This document shows, piece after piece, positions 19,075 to 27,585 of a stretch of 50,115 nt of DNA. The DNA is from Chloroflexota bacterium (lineage in GTDB: Bacteria > Chloroflexota > Anaerolineae > Promineifilales > Promineifilaceae). A model generated the notes under the pieces. The model was not told the origin of the DNA. It searched no databases and worked only from the letters and a program-made list of their open reading frames with translations. Each line of letters begins with the position of its first letter. Positions within the stretch are counted from its first letter, which is position 1. The stretch is from contig JAJRYT010000172.1 of assembly GCA_024275635.1 (NCBI GenBank), positions 1-50,115 on the forward strand, written 5' to 3'. Both the position numbers and the translations under genes were made by a program.

Positions 19075-19731
19075 ATGACCATCAGATCAAAGACCCAACT
19101 TATCGTGACAACGGGCATCATAGCTTGGTTATTATTAGGATGCACCGCCAATGCTGGCTACACCCCGGCGGCTCAAGCCTCGGCGCTCCCCACACCGACC
19201 ACACATCCTTATTTAGTCGGGCAAACTGCCACTAGCCAGCCCGTGCCAGCCGCCATCTCAACCCCGCCCTTTGTCTATTTACAGGAACAAGCGGCCGCCA
19301 CGCTTACCGCAGCTTCAGGGCCGCCGGTTATAAGCGCGATCACCCCTTTGCCCGCGAGCAACGAGATGACAGTGACTCCCAATCGCCCGGGAGCATCTGA
19401 ACCCCTTACCGTTACGCCGGCCACAGACCCGCGTCCCGAACTACAGCCCCTTTACCGCGCCGTTTACCTTAGAGATGGTCCCGGAACAAACTATGACATC
19501 ATTCGCATCCTCAGAAAAGGCGAGATTGTCCGCATAATGGCCAAAGATACTGAACGGGAATTCTGGTACAACGTGGCGCTGGAAAATGGGGTTACAGGCT
19601 GGGTTGCCCGGAGCGTTAGCGAACCTGTTTTCCAACCAGCCATTAATAATGTCCCCATAGCCGTTACCCTGCCGCCAATTCCAACGCCGACCTTTGCGTT
19701 TTTGCCCACCGGTAGTGATGATGATAGTTAA
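19075..19731 (+). CDS. Lipoprotein with bacterial SH3 domain
   Basis: 218 residues. An N-terminal signal with lipobox LLLGC (Cys near 23) suggests export and lipid anchoring. A low-complexity Pro/Thr/Ala region follows, then an SH3b domain at about 122-185 (AVYLRDGPGTNYDIIRIL...GWVARSVS). SH3b domains usually bind peptidoglycan or glycan. It is the first of three consecutive lipoproteins set between glycosyltransferase genes, so a surface role linked to the polymer is plausible. The C-terminus is proline-rich and acidic. Confidence 0.8.
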   Translation: MTIRSKTQLIVTTGIIAWLLLGCTANAGYTPAAQASALPTPTTHPYLVGQTATSQPVPAAISTPPFVYLQEQAAATLTAASGPPVISAITPLPASNEMTVTPNRPGASEPLTVTPATDPRPELQPLYRAVYLRDGPGTNYDIIRILRKGEIVRIMAKDTEREFWYNVALENGVTGWVARSVSEPVFQPAINNVPIAVTLPPIPTPTFAFLPTGSDDDS

Positions 19732-19744
19732 AAGGCTTCAAACT

Positions 19745-21382
19745 ATGCAGAAATCCCCCTTCATTTTGGCGTGGATAACAGGTATCTGGTTGTTGGCGGG
19801 ATGCGTCCCCAGCCGTACCGCGCCGGCGGCAACATCGCCCAACGTGGCCCCAACAACACACCCAATTTTCAGCAGCGACGCCGGTGAACAACCTGTGGAT
19901 GAGCCAGGGCTTGCATCCGGCACAGCGCCAGAGACCCAGCCGGAAGAGTTAGCCGCGGCTGGCGAAATCCCCAGCCTTGAGATAAGCGACACCCAGGTCA
20001 GATCAGGCGATGATAACGCTATTATATCTTGGGTGACAAGCCGTCCCGCAGTGAGCGTCCTGGGCTACGGCCGTACCGAGATGTACGAAACAGGCAGCCT
20101 GGGTGATGACCTGCCATTAACCCAACACGCCGTCACTCTAAGCGATCTGGAACCAGAAACAACCTACTACTATCAAATAACGGCCGTAGACAGCGCCGCC
20201 AACGTCGTTGCGGCCGATACCGGATCATTTACAACCGGCAGTTTAGCGCCAGAAATCAACATTTGGTATGGCCTCGACCAAAAATATGGCAATATCGGTA
20301 TTCCCCAGCAATGGTTTAACATCGTCGGTACCGTTTTCGACAAGGACGGCATTGATGCTCTAACCTATTCCTTGAATGGCGGCCCTGAAACGAAGCTCTC
20401 CATTGGGCCAGATTTACGCCGCCTGGCCAAGGATGGCGATTTCAATGTGGATATACACCAAAGCGATCTGCTGGCGGGAGAAAACGAGGTGATTATAACG
20501 GCAATAGATTCACTGGATTACGTGGAGTCGGTTACCGTCAAGGTGAATAAAGAAACCGACACGGTTTGGCCGGGAAACTATACCATTGATTGGCAAACAG
20601 TCTCCAATATCCAGGATGTGGCTCAGGTAGTAGATGGATTGTGGCAAGTTGATGATGGCGCGTTACGTGTTGCCAGCCCCAATTATGATCGCCTGGTCGC
20701 CATCGGCGATATCACCTGGACTGATTATGAAGTCCAGGCGCCGATTACATTGCATAGCGTCAATGACGCCGGTTTTAATATGATTAGCAATGGCCCGGCC
20801 ATTGGCCTGCTGGTGCGCTGGACAGGTCATACCGATATCCCTATCCCTGGCTGGCAGCCCAAAGTAGGTTGGAAACCTTTCGGCGCGATTGCCTGGTATT
20901 GGTGGCAAGAGCCGGCGAAGGGCTTCTGGCGGCTGGAAGGGACGGATGCTGTGGCGGCCGAACTGACGGCCGCGCCGCTCCAGTTTGAAACGCCATATAT
21001 TTACAAACTTCGCGTAGAAACAGTATCAGAAACGGTAAGCTTGTACAGTTTTAAGGTGTGGCCGGTTGGGCAGGATGAACCGGCCGATTGGAAGTTAAGC
21101 GCCGAGATAGCTGGCCCGCCCAATGGTTCGCTGCTGCTCCTGGCCCACCAGGTGGATGCCAGCTTTGGCGATATAACGGTGACACAGCTTGCGCCGCCAA
21201 CAGCGGCGCCTGTTTTACCGGCCGTATCAGGTTCTCCAGTTATCACCAATACCTTACCAATTACGGGTACGCTGCCTATCACAGGAACCAGCCCTATCAC
21301 AGCGACGAGTCCCATTACCGGAACAGGGTCTATAACGAATACGACTTCTATAACTGATACGACTTCGTTATCTGACGGTTGA
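19745..21382 (+). CDS. Lipoprotein with Fn3-like and concanavalin-like domains
   Basis: 545 residues from ATG 19745, giving a signal peptide with lipobox WLLAGC; the frame is open from 19694 but those codons overlap the previous gene. Residues about 75-170 form an Fn3/purple-acid-phosphatase-N-like domain (ISWVTSRPAVSVLGYG, LEPETTYYYQI), followed by a second beta domain and a ~200-residue concanavalin-like domain (about 300-510). The tail is a Thr/Ile repeat of variants of ITGT-P. It probably binds extracellular glycan. No enzymatic residues are recognised. Confidence 0.72.
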   Translation: MQKSPFILAWITGIWLLAGCVPSRTAPAATSPNVAPTTHPIFSSDAGEQPVDEPGLASGTAPETQPEELAAAGEIPSLEISDTQVRSGDDNAIISWVTSRPAVSVLGYGRTEMYETGSLGDDLPLTQHAVTLSDLEPETTYYYQITAVDSAANVVAADTGSFTTGSLAPEINIWYGLDQKYGNIGIPQQWFNIVGTVFDKDGIDALTYSLNGGPETKLSIGPDLRRLAKDGDFNVDIHQSDLLAGENEVIITAIDSLDYVESVTVKVNKETDTVWPGNYTIDWQTVSNIQDVAQVVDGLWQVDDGALRVASPNYDRLVAIGDITWTDYEVQAPITLHSVNDAGFNMISNGPAIGLLVRWTGHTDIPIPGWQPKVGWKPFGAIAWYWWQEPAKGFWRLEGTDAVAAELTAAPLQFETPYIYKLRVETVSETVSLYSFKVWPVGQDEPADWKLSAEIAGPPNGSLLLLAHQVDASFGDITVTQLAPPTAAPVLPAVSGSPVITNTLPITGTLPITGTSPITATSPITGTGSITNTTSITDTTSLSDG

Positions 21383-21388
21383 TAGCTA

Positions 21389-22192
21389 ATGATGAGCATA
21401 CCCCGTTTTTGTCAGCTCTTTGTGTTGGTTACTATTTCCACTGTTTTCCTATATGGTTGCCAGCCGCTCACGCCACCAGCCTCCTCATCACAGGACGCAG
21501 TTGCGCCGACTGTCGCCAGCTTTTTTGTGCCGATTGATACCCCAACGCCCCATTTCGTCCCGACATTGCCGCCGGCGCTGCCTCAGTCCGCGCCGGAACT
21601 TGCGCCCACGCTCATTGCTGCGGCCACGCGAATCACTCTCTCTGGGCAAATTGTTACTAAACCTGTTTATGCCGATTCTTTTGATGCGAACTGGACATGG
21701 CAGGAGGGGACGGATATGGAAGTGGATCCGGCAAGTACGAAATATGTACACAGCGGGCAGTCAGCCATCGCTATGACGCCTACTAAGGATTTCGGCCAAT
21801 TATTTTTTTCGGTACGGGCGGATAGTAAAGCGGTTTATTTGCGCGAAAAGGTGTTGGGCGTCACCCTTTGGCTTAATACTGGCGATGGCGCGGTGCAGCC
21901 TGATGATTTGGCGATTGCGGTTGTGGGCAGTAATGCTTTTCCGTTTTGGGTGGCCGGGGATGATTCCGTGGCCGTAAATGATTTGATGTTCTTTTCGGAG
22001 ACGCGCCTTTATTACCTGGACGTTGATCGCACGCTGCCGCCGCAAGCCTGGGTTAAGTTAGAGGTTTGGCTGGATGAGCTGCCTTATGATCCTGATTATA
22101 AGTATGTAACGGGCTTTTATGTTAAGAATGACCAGGGATTTTTTCAAACGGTTTATATTGATGATGTGGCGCTGTTGATGCTGCCGGAGTAG
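21389..22192 (+). CDS. Lipoprotein with carbohydrate-binding-like beta domain
   Basis: 267 residues. The signal peptide ends in lipobox FLYGC (Cys near 24), then a Pro/Thr-rich spacer, then from about 90 a beta-rich domain starting VYADSFDANWTW and ending TVYIDDVALLMLPE, a common plan of CBM-like/galactose-binding-type modules. No catalytic motif is seen. It starts 6 bases after the previous lipoprotein, so the three are likely co-translated. Function is unassigned; glycan binding at the cell surface is the best guess. Confidence 0.7.
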   Translation: MMSIPRFCQLFVLVTISTVFLYGCQPLTPPASSSQDAVAPTVASFFVPIDTPTPHFVPTLPPALPQSAPELAPTLIAAATRITLSGQIVTKPVYADSFDANWTWQEGTDMEVDPASTKYVHSGQSAIAMTPTKDFGQLFFSVRADSKAVYLREKVLGVTLWLNTGDGAVQPDDLAIAVVGSNAFPFWVAGDDSVAVNDLMFFSETRLYYLDVDRTLPPQAWVKLEVWLDELPYDPDYKYVTGFYVKNDQGFFQTVYIDDVALLMLPE

Positions 22193-22212
22193 GTTTGAGG
22201 CGAAGGGTGGAT

Positions 22213-23322
22213 ATGTTGGCAATGTATCGAATTGGGTTTATTGTTGAACAGGTGTTGGGTCACGTTACACACGGCCAAAATTTGCGGGCGAATGTGGCCG
22301 ATGATGTCACAATTGAAGCCTTTTGGGGACTGCCGGCCTGGCAGAGCAGTCGCATTCCATTATACAAAAGTAATTGGACAGTGCAGGCAGGAATGCAAAC
22401 GCGCAAATTAGTGGCCGGGATGCAGCGCCAGGCGCCTTTGGATGCGCTGTTTTTTCATACGCAGGTAACGGCCGTTCTGGCCACAAACTGGGTCAAAAAA
22501 ATCCCCAGCATCATCTCTCTGGATGCCACACCTAAACAGTACGATGAACTGGGCGAATATTATGCCCATGGCTCCGGCCCTGCCTGGTTGGAACAGGTCA
22601 AGTGGAAACTCAATCGCAATGCCTTCCACGCCGCCAAACATATTGTTACCTGGTCAGATTGGGCCAAACAAGGGTTGATTGATGAGTACGAAGTCCCGGC
22701 CGAAAAAATCACTGTTATTCCGCCCGGCGTGAATGCGCCAGCATGGGCGCGGCCTGAACCGCGCCGCCGCCACGACGGGCCGGTTAAAATATTGTTTGTT
22801 GGCGGCGGCCTGGAGCGTAAAGGCGGTTTGCTGTTGCTGGATGCTTTTCGCCGGCTGCGCCAAAAACAAGAGACGGCTGACCTGGAACTACATCTGGTGA
22901 CGAAAGACACAGTTCCGGCCGAGCCAGGGGTGTTTGTTTACAATGATTTACAGCCCAATAGCGTCGCATTGAAGCAGCTTTATCATGACAGCGATCTGTT
23001 TTGCCTGCCTACTTATGGCGATTGTCTGCCAATGGTTTTGTCGGAGGCGGCGGCGGCGGGGTTAACGGCCGTATCCACCCGCGTTGCTGCCATTCCCGAA
23101 ATCATCCATGACGGCAAAACTGGCCGTCTCATCCCTGCCGGCGATGCTGACGCCCTGACCGCCGTTCTGGCGCAGTTGATCGCCAACCCCGACTTACGCC
23201 TCCAACAGGGTGAACGCGCCCGCCAGCTTGTCCGGCAGATGTTCGATGCCCAGACTAATGCCGCCCGCCTACTCGCCTTACTCAAACAAACCGCCGCCGC
23301 GGGGAGGAACCGCCATGAATGA
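22213..23322 (+). CDS. Family 4 glycosyltransferase
   Basis: About 369 residues, GT-B fold. N-terminal IVEQVLGHVTHGQNL, SLDATPKQYDELG and the helix-rich NRNAFHAAKHIV segment resemble the gene at 17874; the C-terminal domain has ILFVGGGLERKGG and LSEAAAAGLTAVST. A TTG at 22195 would add six residues. ATG 22213 is preferred because AAGGG lies about 5 bases before it; ATG 22222 is a further option. It overlaps the next gene by 8 bases. Confidence 0.87.
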   Translation: MLAMYRIGFIVEQVLGHVTHGQNLRANVADDVTIEAFWGLPAWQSSRIPLYKSNWTVQAGMQTRKLVAGMQRQAPLDALFFHTQVTAVLATNWVKKIPSIISLDATPKQYDELGEYYAHGSGPAWLEQVKWKLNRNAFHAAKHIVTWSDWAKQGLIDEYEVPAEKITVIPPGVNAPAWARPEPRRRHDGPVKILFVGGGLERKGGLLLLDAFRRLRQKQETADLELHLVTKDTVPAEPGVFVYNDLQPNSVALKQLYHDSDLFCLPTYGDCLPMVLSEAAAAGLTAVSTRVAAIPEIIHDGKTGRLIPAGDADALTAVLAQLIANPDLRLQQGERARQLVRQMFDAQTNAARLLALLKQTAAAGRNRHE

Positions 23323-24400
23323 CGTGCTCTTGACTGTCTCCGGGGTGATAGACCCGGAAATTGAAGACAAAATCGCGCGGGGCGAGCGTCCCGAAGCGGA
23401 TTATGTGGCCTTGAGCCGCGCCTTTGGGGCTGATTTGCTCGATTATGCCGCTGCCCGCCGCCAGAGTGGTTGGCTGGGCCGGCTGCTGGAAAAAATCGGC
23501 GGGCCAAACCTGATGTTGGCCTGGGTTTGTTTCAGCCTGCGCCGCGGCTACCGCGTCATTTTCACCGATGGCGAGCAGGTGGGCCTGCCATTGGCGTTTA
23601 TGCTCAAGTTTATTAGTTGGGGGAAACGGCCGTGTCACCTCATGATCGTTCATATCCTTTCTGTAGGCAAAAAAATGATTTTGCTAGATTGGTTGGGTTT
23701 GCAAAGCCACATTGACATATTTTTACCTTACGCTACCTGGCAGCAACAATTTATTGAAGAACGCTGGCATGTTCCACCGGAGCGGGTGGTGTTTACACCG
23801 TTCATGGTGGATGCCCGCTTTTTTGCCCCGGAGCAAGCCGGACAGACTGAGGATTTGCTGGGTTTTGGGGAGGACGCCAAGCCCATCATCTGCTCGGTGG
23901 GATTGGAATTTCGAGATTACCCTACGCTGATGAATGCGGTACGTGGGTTAAATGTGCAGGTAGTGATTGCCGCTGGCAGCCCCTGGTCAAAGCGTCCTGA
24001 TTCGACGGCCGATGAAGAAATTCCTGACAATGTGTTGGTGCGCCGCTTCAGCCAGTTTGAACTGCGCGATCTGTATGCCCTGAGCGCGTTGATGGTGATG
24101 CCGCTCTATGATGTTAATTTTCAGGCCGGTGTGACGGCGCTGCTGGAGGCGATGGCGATGGGTAAAGCGGTGATTTGCTCGCGCACAGCAGGGCAGACGG
24201 ATGTGGTTGTGGATGGAGAAACGGGGGTGTACGTACCGCCGCAAGATGTGGCTGCTTTACGGGCGGCCATTGTCCAGCTGTTGGAACAACCGGAAAAAGC
24301 GGAACAGATGGGGATAAACGGCCGTTCCCGCATCGAACAGTCCATGAGTCTGGCGCATTACGTCAGGCGGCTAAACAAAATCGTCCAGCAAATCAGGTGA
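23315..24400 (+). CDS. Family 4 glycosyltransferase
   Basis: 361 residues from ATG 23315, which has a GGGGAGGA site; a longer frame from 23210 overlaps the upstream gene and lacks one. The C-terminal donor domain shows CSVGLEFRDYPTLM and FQAGVTALLEAMAMGKAVI, with E-x-E-type acidic spacing modified to LLEAMAMGK. The N-terminal domain is divergent and has an HLMIVHILS segment. The 3' end forms one arm of a 9-base inverted repeat (24380-24388/24407-24415) that may be a weak terminator. It is the last gene before the leftward pilin. Confidence 0.85.
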   Translation: MNDVLLTVSGVIDPEIEDKIARGERPEADYVALSRAFGADLLDYAAARRQSGWLGRLLEKIGGPNLMLAWVCFSLRRGYRVIFTDGEQVGLPLAFMLKFISWGKRPCHLMIVHILSVGKKMILLDWLGLQSHIDIFLPYATWQQQFIEERWHVPPERVVFTPFMVDARFFAPEQAGQTEDLLGFGEDAKPIICSVGLEFRDYPTLMNAVRGLNVQVVIAAGSPWSKRPDSTADEEIPDNVLVRRFSQFELRDLYALSALMVMPLYDVNFQAGVTALLEAMAMGKAVICSRTAGQTDVVVDGETGVYVPPQDVAALRAAIVQLLEQPEKAEQMGINGRSRIEQSMSLAHYVRRLNKIVQQIR

Positions 24401-24540
24401 GTTTGACTGGACGATCATCTTCCTGGCATACAAAGAATTGAGTAACTATTCAGGTAGACACAAAGTATATGATTGAAGTGTAATCTGTGTAAGCGGCGCT
24501 CCTGGTCGAAAACGAGTCTGAAGGCGTTTAGACAGCGGCT

Positions 24541-24939
24541 TTAATCATCATTATTGTCGTCATCATTATTATTATTATTATTATTGTTGTTGTTGTCGTT
24601 CTCGTCGTCATCATCATCATCGTTCTCGTTGTCGTTGTCATTCTCGTTGTCGTTGTCATTCTCGTTGTCGTTGTCATTCTCGTTGTCGTTGTCATTGTTG
24701 TTATCGTCGTTGCTGTTAACATGATCGTCCGTTGTACCCAATGACATGAGTGATGAATTAACTTGAGCGAAAACATCCCCAACCGTGGTGCCCAGCCAAG
24801 AGATAGCGAAAATAATAGTCGCCGCTACCAGCATTAAAAGCATGGCATACTCGACTAGACTTTGTCCGCTCTGCTGCCGGGAAGCATTAGGGGGCGTTGG
24901 GGAATGGTCTGAGAAGGTAGGTGTAGTGTGAATGTTCAT
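24541..24939 (-). CDS. Flp/Fap-type pilin with Asn/Asp/Glu low-complexity tail
   Basis: 132 residues, leftward. Residues 24-50 match the Flp pilin core: SGQSLVEYAMLL followed by a hydrophobic helix, with the prepilin-type cleavage expected at the Gly before QS. After GTT the last ~62 residues are almost only Asn, Asp and Glu, encoded by four perfect 18-base repeats plus triplet runs. Ordinary Flp pilins end shortly after the helix, so the tail is unusual. No tad secretion genes are in the window. GAGG lies about 11 bases before the start. A strongly acidic tail could bind cations or calcium, which is speculation. Confidence 0.8.
   Translation of the reverse strand: MNIHTTPTFSDHSPTPPNASRQQSGQSLVEYAMLLMLVAATIIFAISWLGTTVGDVFAQVNSSLMSLGTTDDHVNSNDDNNNDNDNENDNDNENDNDNENDNDNENDDDDDDENDNNNNNNNNNNDDDNNDD
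24625..24696. repeat. Four perfect 18-bp tandem repeats in the pilin tail
   Basis: The unit CTCGTTGTCGTTGTCATT occurs at 24625, 24643, 24661 and 24679 without a mismatch, encoding NDNDNE on the minus strand. It is flanked by (ATT)n, (GTT)n and (CAT)n triplet runs between 24547 and 24624. The unit length is a multiple of three, so gain or loss of copies lengthens or shortens the protein tail without a frameshift. Confidence 0.95.
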
Positions 24940-25177
24940 GGTGCGGTGTCCTCATACATGAGTGTCCGTTCATACCCGGAATTGTCGAATATTTACTAAT
25001 GGTTAGATTTCCAGGTTAAAAGCAGAACATATTGGAAGCATGAATACCATAACTGTAATTTACAAATTAATCAATTATCCCATAAGAAATCAAGCGGTGA
25101 CATAGGATAATCTGACTATATTTACAACGCAATCATAGTCAGACAAAAGTAACACGTAAGCGTTCACTCCCCCCTGG

Positions 25178-25239
25178 AGACTTTTGAAGTTTTGACGCTC
25201 TGTGTGGTTGTGTACTCGACTGCAAAACTTCAAAAGTCT
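25178..25239. repeat. 17-bp perfect inverted repeat in the pilin-GT2 spacer
   Basis: Arms 25178-25194 and 25223-25239 (AGACTTTTGAAGTTTTG and its exact complement) flank a 28-base loop. The inner core resembles the arms at 33290 and 41154. The whole spacer 24940-25510 is AT-rich and holds no gene I can support. It also contains an 8-base inverted repeat TCTGACTA/TAGTCAGA near 25111-25143 and presumably the divergent promoters for the pilin and the next operon. Confidence 0.8.
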
Positions 25240-25510
25240 GTTGGCGGCTGAACGGTTACAGTATTGTAATTGGTGTCTCAAAATCATTGACAGATTCCGT
25301 AATCATTACAAACCGTCTTTCAGTTTGGTTTGCCGATTTGCTAAATAACCTGGCAATTGGGTGCGCTATGGCTTTTATTGACGTTGCGCCCTAAAATGTT
25401 TAATCGCCATGAAGCATCGTAAGTAGTACTGCAAGTAAAACCAGGATAATAGGAAACATATTAAAACGAGTTTATTCCTGGATTATAGCTGATTGCGCTG
25501 GATATTTTAT

Positions 25511-26755
25511 ATGCTGGACTGGTTTCTGATTTTTTTTCTACTGGGTCAATTTGTTTTAGCTGTGCTGGCTGGTTATTTGCTCTTACTAACGGCTGCCGCC
25601 TGGCGAGCGCCCCGGCATACAGCGCCCCTCATGAACGGTGAAAAGAAGCGATTTTTGATTCTGGCGCCGGCCCATAATGAAGAACGCTTGCTGCCGAAAC
25701 TGTTGGAAAATCTGGGTAAGTTGGACTATCCCCAATCGCTCTATACGGTGTATGTTGTCGCTGATAATTGTACGGATCGAACGGCCGTTATAGCCCGGCA
25801 GTATGGGGCAGTTGTTCATGAACGTTTTAATGAGTTCCAGCAGGGGAAAGGGTTTGCGCTACAATGGTTATTACAGCGGCTGTGGCTGGCCGGCGAACCG
25901 CATGACGCTGTGCTTATTCTGGACGCGGATTCAGTAATATCCCCCAACTTTTTGCGGATCATGGCGGCGCGATTGGCGCGTGGCGAGCGGGTTATTCAAT
26001 CATATTATGCCGTGCTCAACCCGGCCCAATCATGGAGCGTCAGTCTGCGCTATGTGGCTCTGGCGGTATTGCATTATTTACGGCCGTTAGGCCGCATGGT
26101 TCTGGGCGGGTCAACCGGACTCAAGGGCAACGGCATGGTTTTTGCCGCCGACATCCTCAAAGAGCACGAATGGTCTGAATCGGTTACAGAAGACATCGAG
26201 TTTCACATGGCCTTGATTTTGGCCGGTGAACGAGTGACATTTGCCCCGGACGCGGTGGTGGAAGCAGAAATGCCGCAAACATTGGCCGGTTCACACACGC
26301 AAAACAGACGGTGGGAACAGGGTCGGCTGCAAATGGCGCGAACCTACGTCCCTGTCCTGCTGCGTGAGGCGTGGTCGGCGTTACGTAAAGGGGAATACGG
26401 CCGTTCCTACCTCCTGTTTGACGCCGTCATGGAACACCTTATCCCCCCATTTTCCATCTTGGCCGGTTTAAGCGGATTGAGTTTGGTAACGGCCGTTATC
26501 ATCTTCCTCATCACCCGCAATCGAGCCGTCGTCAATCAGTTAACCCAGGTCAACCTCCTTTTAGGCGCAGCTATCATTCTGGAGCAAATCATTTACGTTT
26601 TTTATGGATTACACCTGGTTCAAGCGCCGCGCAAAATCTACAAAGCGTTGCTTTACGCCCCTGCCTTCATGGCCTGGAAAATCTGGCTGTATCTGCGGAT
26701 CATGTTGGGACGCAGCCAGCAAGGTTGGGTACGAACCGCCCGCAACGAGACATAA
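25511..26755 (+). CDS. Membrane-bound family 2 glycosyltransferase
   Basis: About 414 residues. One N-terminal helix precedes a GT2 catalytic domain with ILAPAHNEERLL, VADNCTDRT, the metal site LDADSV near 140, TEDIEFHM and the QxxRW motif as QNRRWEQG near 260, which is typical of processive or synthase-like GT2 enzymes. Three C-terminal helices follow. It may begin chain synthesis or make a separate polymer. A TTG at 25493 is an alternative start; neither has a clear ribosome site. Confidence 0.87.
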   Translation: MLDWFLIFFLLGQFVLAVLAGYLLLLTAAAWRAPRHTAPLMNGEKKRFLILAPAHNEERLLPKLLENLGKLDYPQSLYTVYVVADNCTDRTAVIARQYGAVVHERFNEFQQGKGFALQWLLQRLWLAGEPHDAVLILDADSVISPNFLRIMAARLARGERVIQSYYAVLNPAQSWSVSLRYVALAVLHYLRPLGRMVLGGSTGLKGNGMVFAADILKEHEWSESVTEDIEFHMALILAGERVTFAPDAVVEAEMPQTLAGSHTQNRRWEQGRLQMARTYVPVLLREAWSALRKGEYGRSYLLFDAVMEHLIPPFSILAGLSGLSLVTAVIIFLITRNRAVVNQLTQVNLLLGAAIILEQIIYVFYGLHLVQAPRKIYKALLYAPAFMAWKIWLYLRIMLGRSQQGWVRTARNET

Positions 26756-26756
26756 G

Positions 26757-27506
26757 ATGCAAATAGAATTCACAACGCCAATACAACAAGAGCGGGACGA
26801 GAAAGCCGCCCGAATGTTAGAAATTTATGCCAACCAGAGTTTCAAGAGCCTGCGTTCTGCCCAACGAATGCGATTACGGCTGGTCACATGGGCCATACGC
26901 AACAAAATCCAGGCCAACATGAAACGAGTTTTTGATTTGATTGTTGCCAGCCTGGCGCTCATATTTACAGTACCTTTGATGGGCCTGGTGGCCGCCGCCA
27001 TTAAACTCGATTCCCCAGGGCCGATATTTTTCTTGCAAGAGCGCGTCGGCAAATGGGGTGAGCCATTTTACTGCTATAAATTCCGCTCCATGTACATTGA
27101 CGCCGAAGCCCGCAAGGTGGAACTGATGGCTCAAAATGAGGCCGATGAAATCATCTTCAAAATCAAAGACGACCCCCGCGTGACGCGGTTAGGGCGAATT
27201 ATTCGTAAATTGAGTATTGACGAGTTACCCCAACTCCTCAATGTGATTAAAGGGGAAATGAGCCTGGTAGCGCCGCGCCCACCTGTGCCTTACGAAGTAG
27301 CGCAGTACAAGTTCGAACATATGCGCCGGCTGGACGCTATACCTGGTATTACCGGGTTGCAGCAAGTATCGGGGCGAAGCAACTTGGATTTCAAACGCTG
27401 GGTAGAGCTTGATTTGGAATATATTGCTGAACAAAGTTTACTCAAAGATGTTGCCATTTTACTGCGGACTGTTCCGGCTGTTTTGCTGAGTAAAGGCGCT
27501 TATTGA
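26757..27506 (+). CDS. Undecaprenyl-phosphate sugar phosphotransferase (PglC-like)
   Basis: 249 residues of the small monotopic phosphoglycosyl transferase family that starts repeat-unit synthesis by moving a sugar phosphate onto undecaprenyl phosphate at the inner membrane. A re-entrant helix starts at KRVFDLIVASLALIF near 57, followed by SPGPIFFLQERVG, the KFRSM motif, and DELPQLLNVIKGEMS with the VAPRP ending motif. A ~55-residue N-terminal helical extension is present. ATG 26757 follows the previous stop by one base; the frame open from 26604 overlaps that gene and is rejected. Confidence 0.92.
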   Translation: MQIEFTTPIQQERDEKAARMLEIYANQSFKSLRSAQRMRLRLVTWAIRNKIQANMKRVFDLIVASLALIFTVPLMGLVAAAIKLDSPGPIFFLQERVGKWGEPFYCYKFRSMYIDAEARKVELMAQNEADEIIFKIKDDPRVTRLGRIIRKLSIDELPQLLNVIKGEMSLVAPRPPVPYEVAQYKFEHMRRLDAIPGITGLQQVSGRSNLDFKRWVELDLEYIAEQSLLKDVAILLRTVPAVLLSKGAY

Positions 27507-27585
27507 AAAGCTTTTGGTAAAGTTGCTTTTGAATGTGGCGTAAACGCGCTGCGCGCCGCCATCTCCCTGAGAATCGAAACGAAAA

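Noticed and set aside
24547..24720. Pilin-tail repeats as a CRISPR array or non-coding satellite
   Set aside because: The repeats are in frame with a good pilin core, have no spacers, and encode a continuous low-complexity tail.
25090..25287. Leftward 65-codon frame in the pilin-GT2 spacer
   Set aside because: It runs through the perfect 17-base inverted repeat and shows no motif, so it is probably chance.
26604..26756. Extended start of the PglC-like transferase
   Set aside because: The extra codons lie over the preceding glycosyltransferase. ATG 26757 directly follows that gene's stop.
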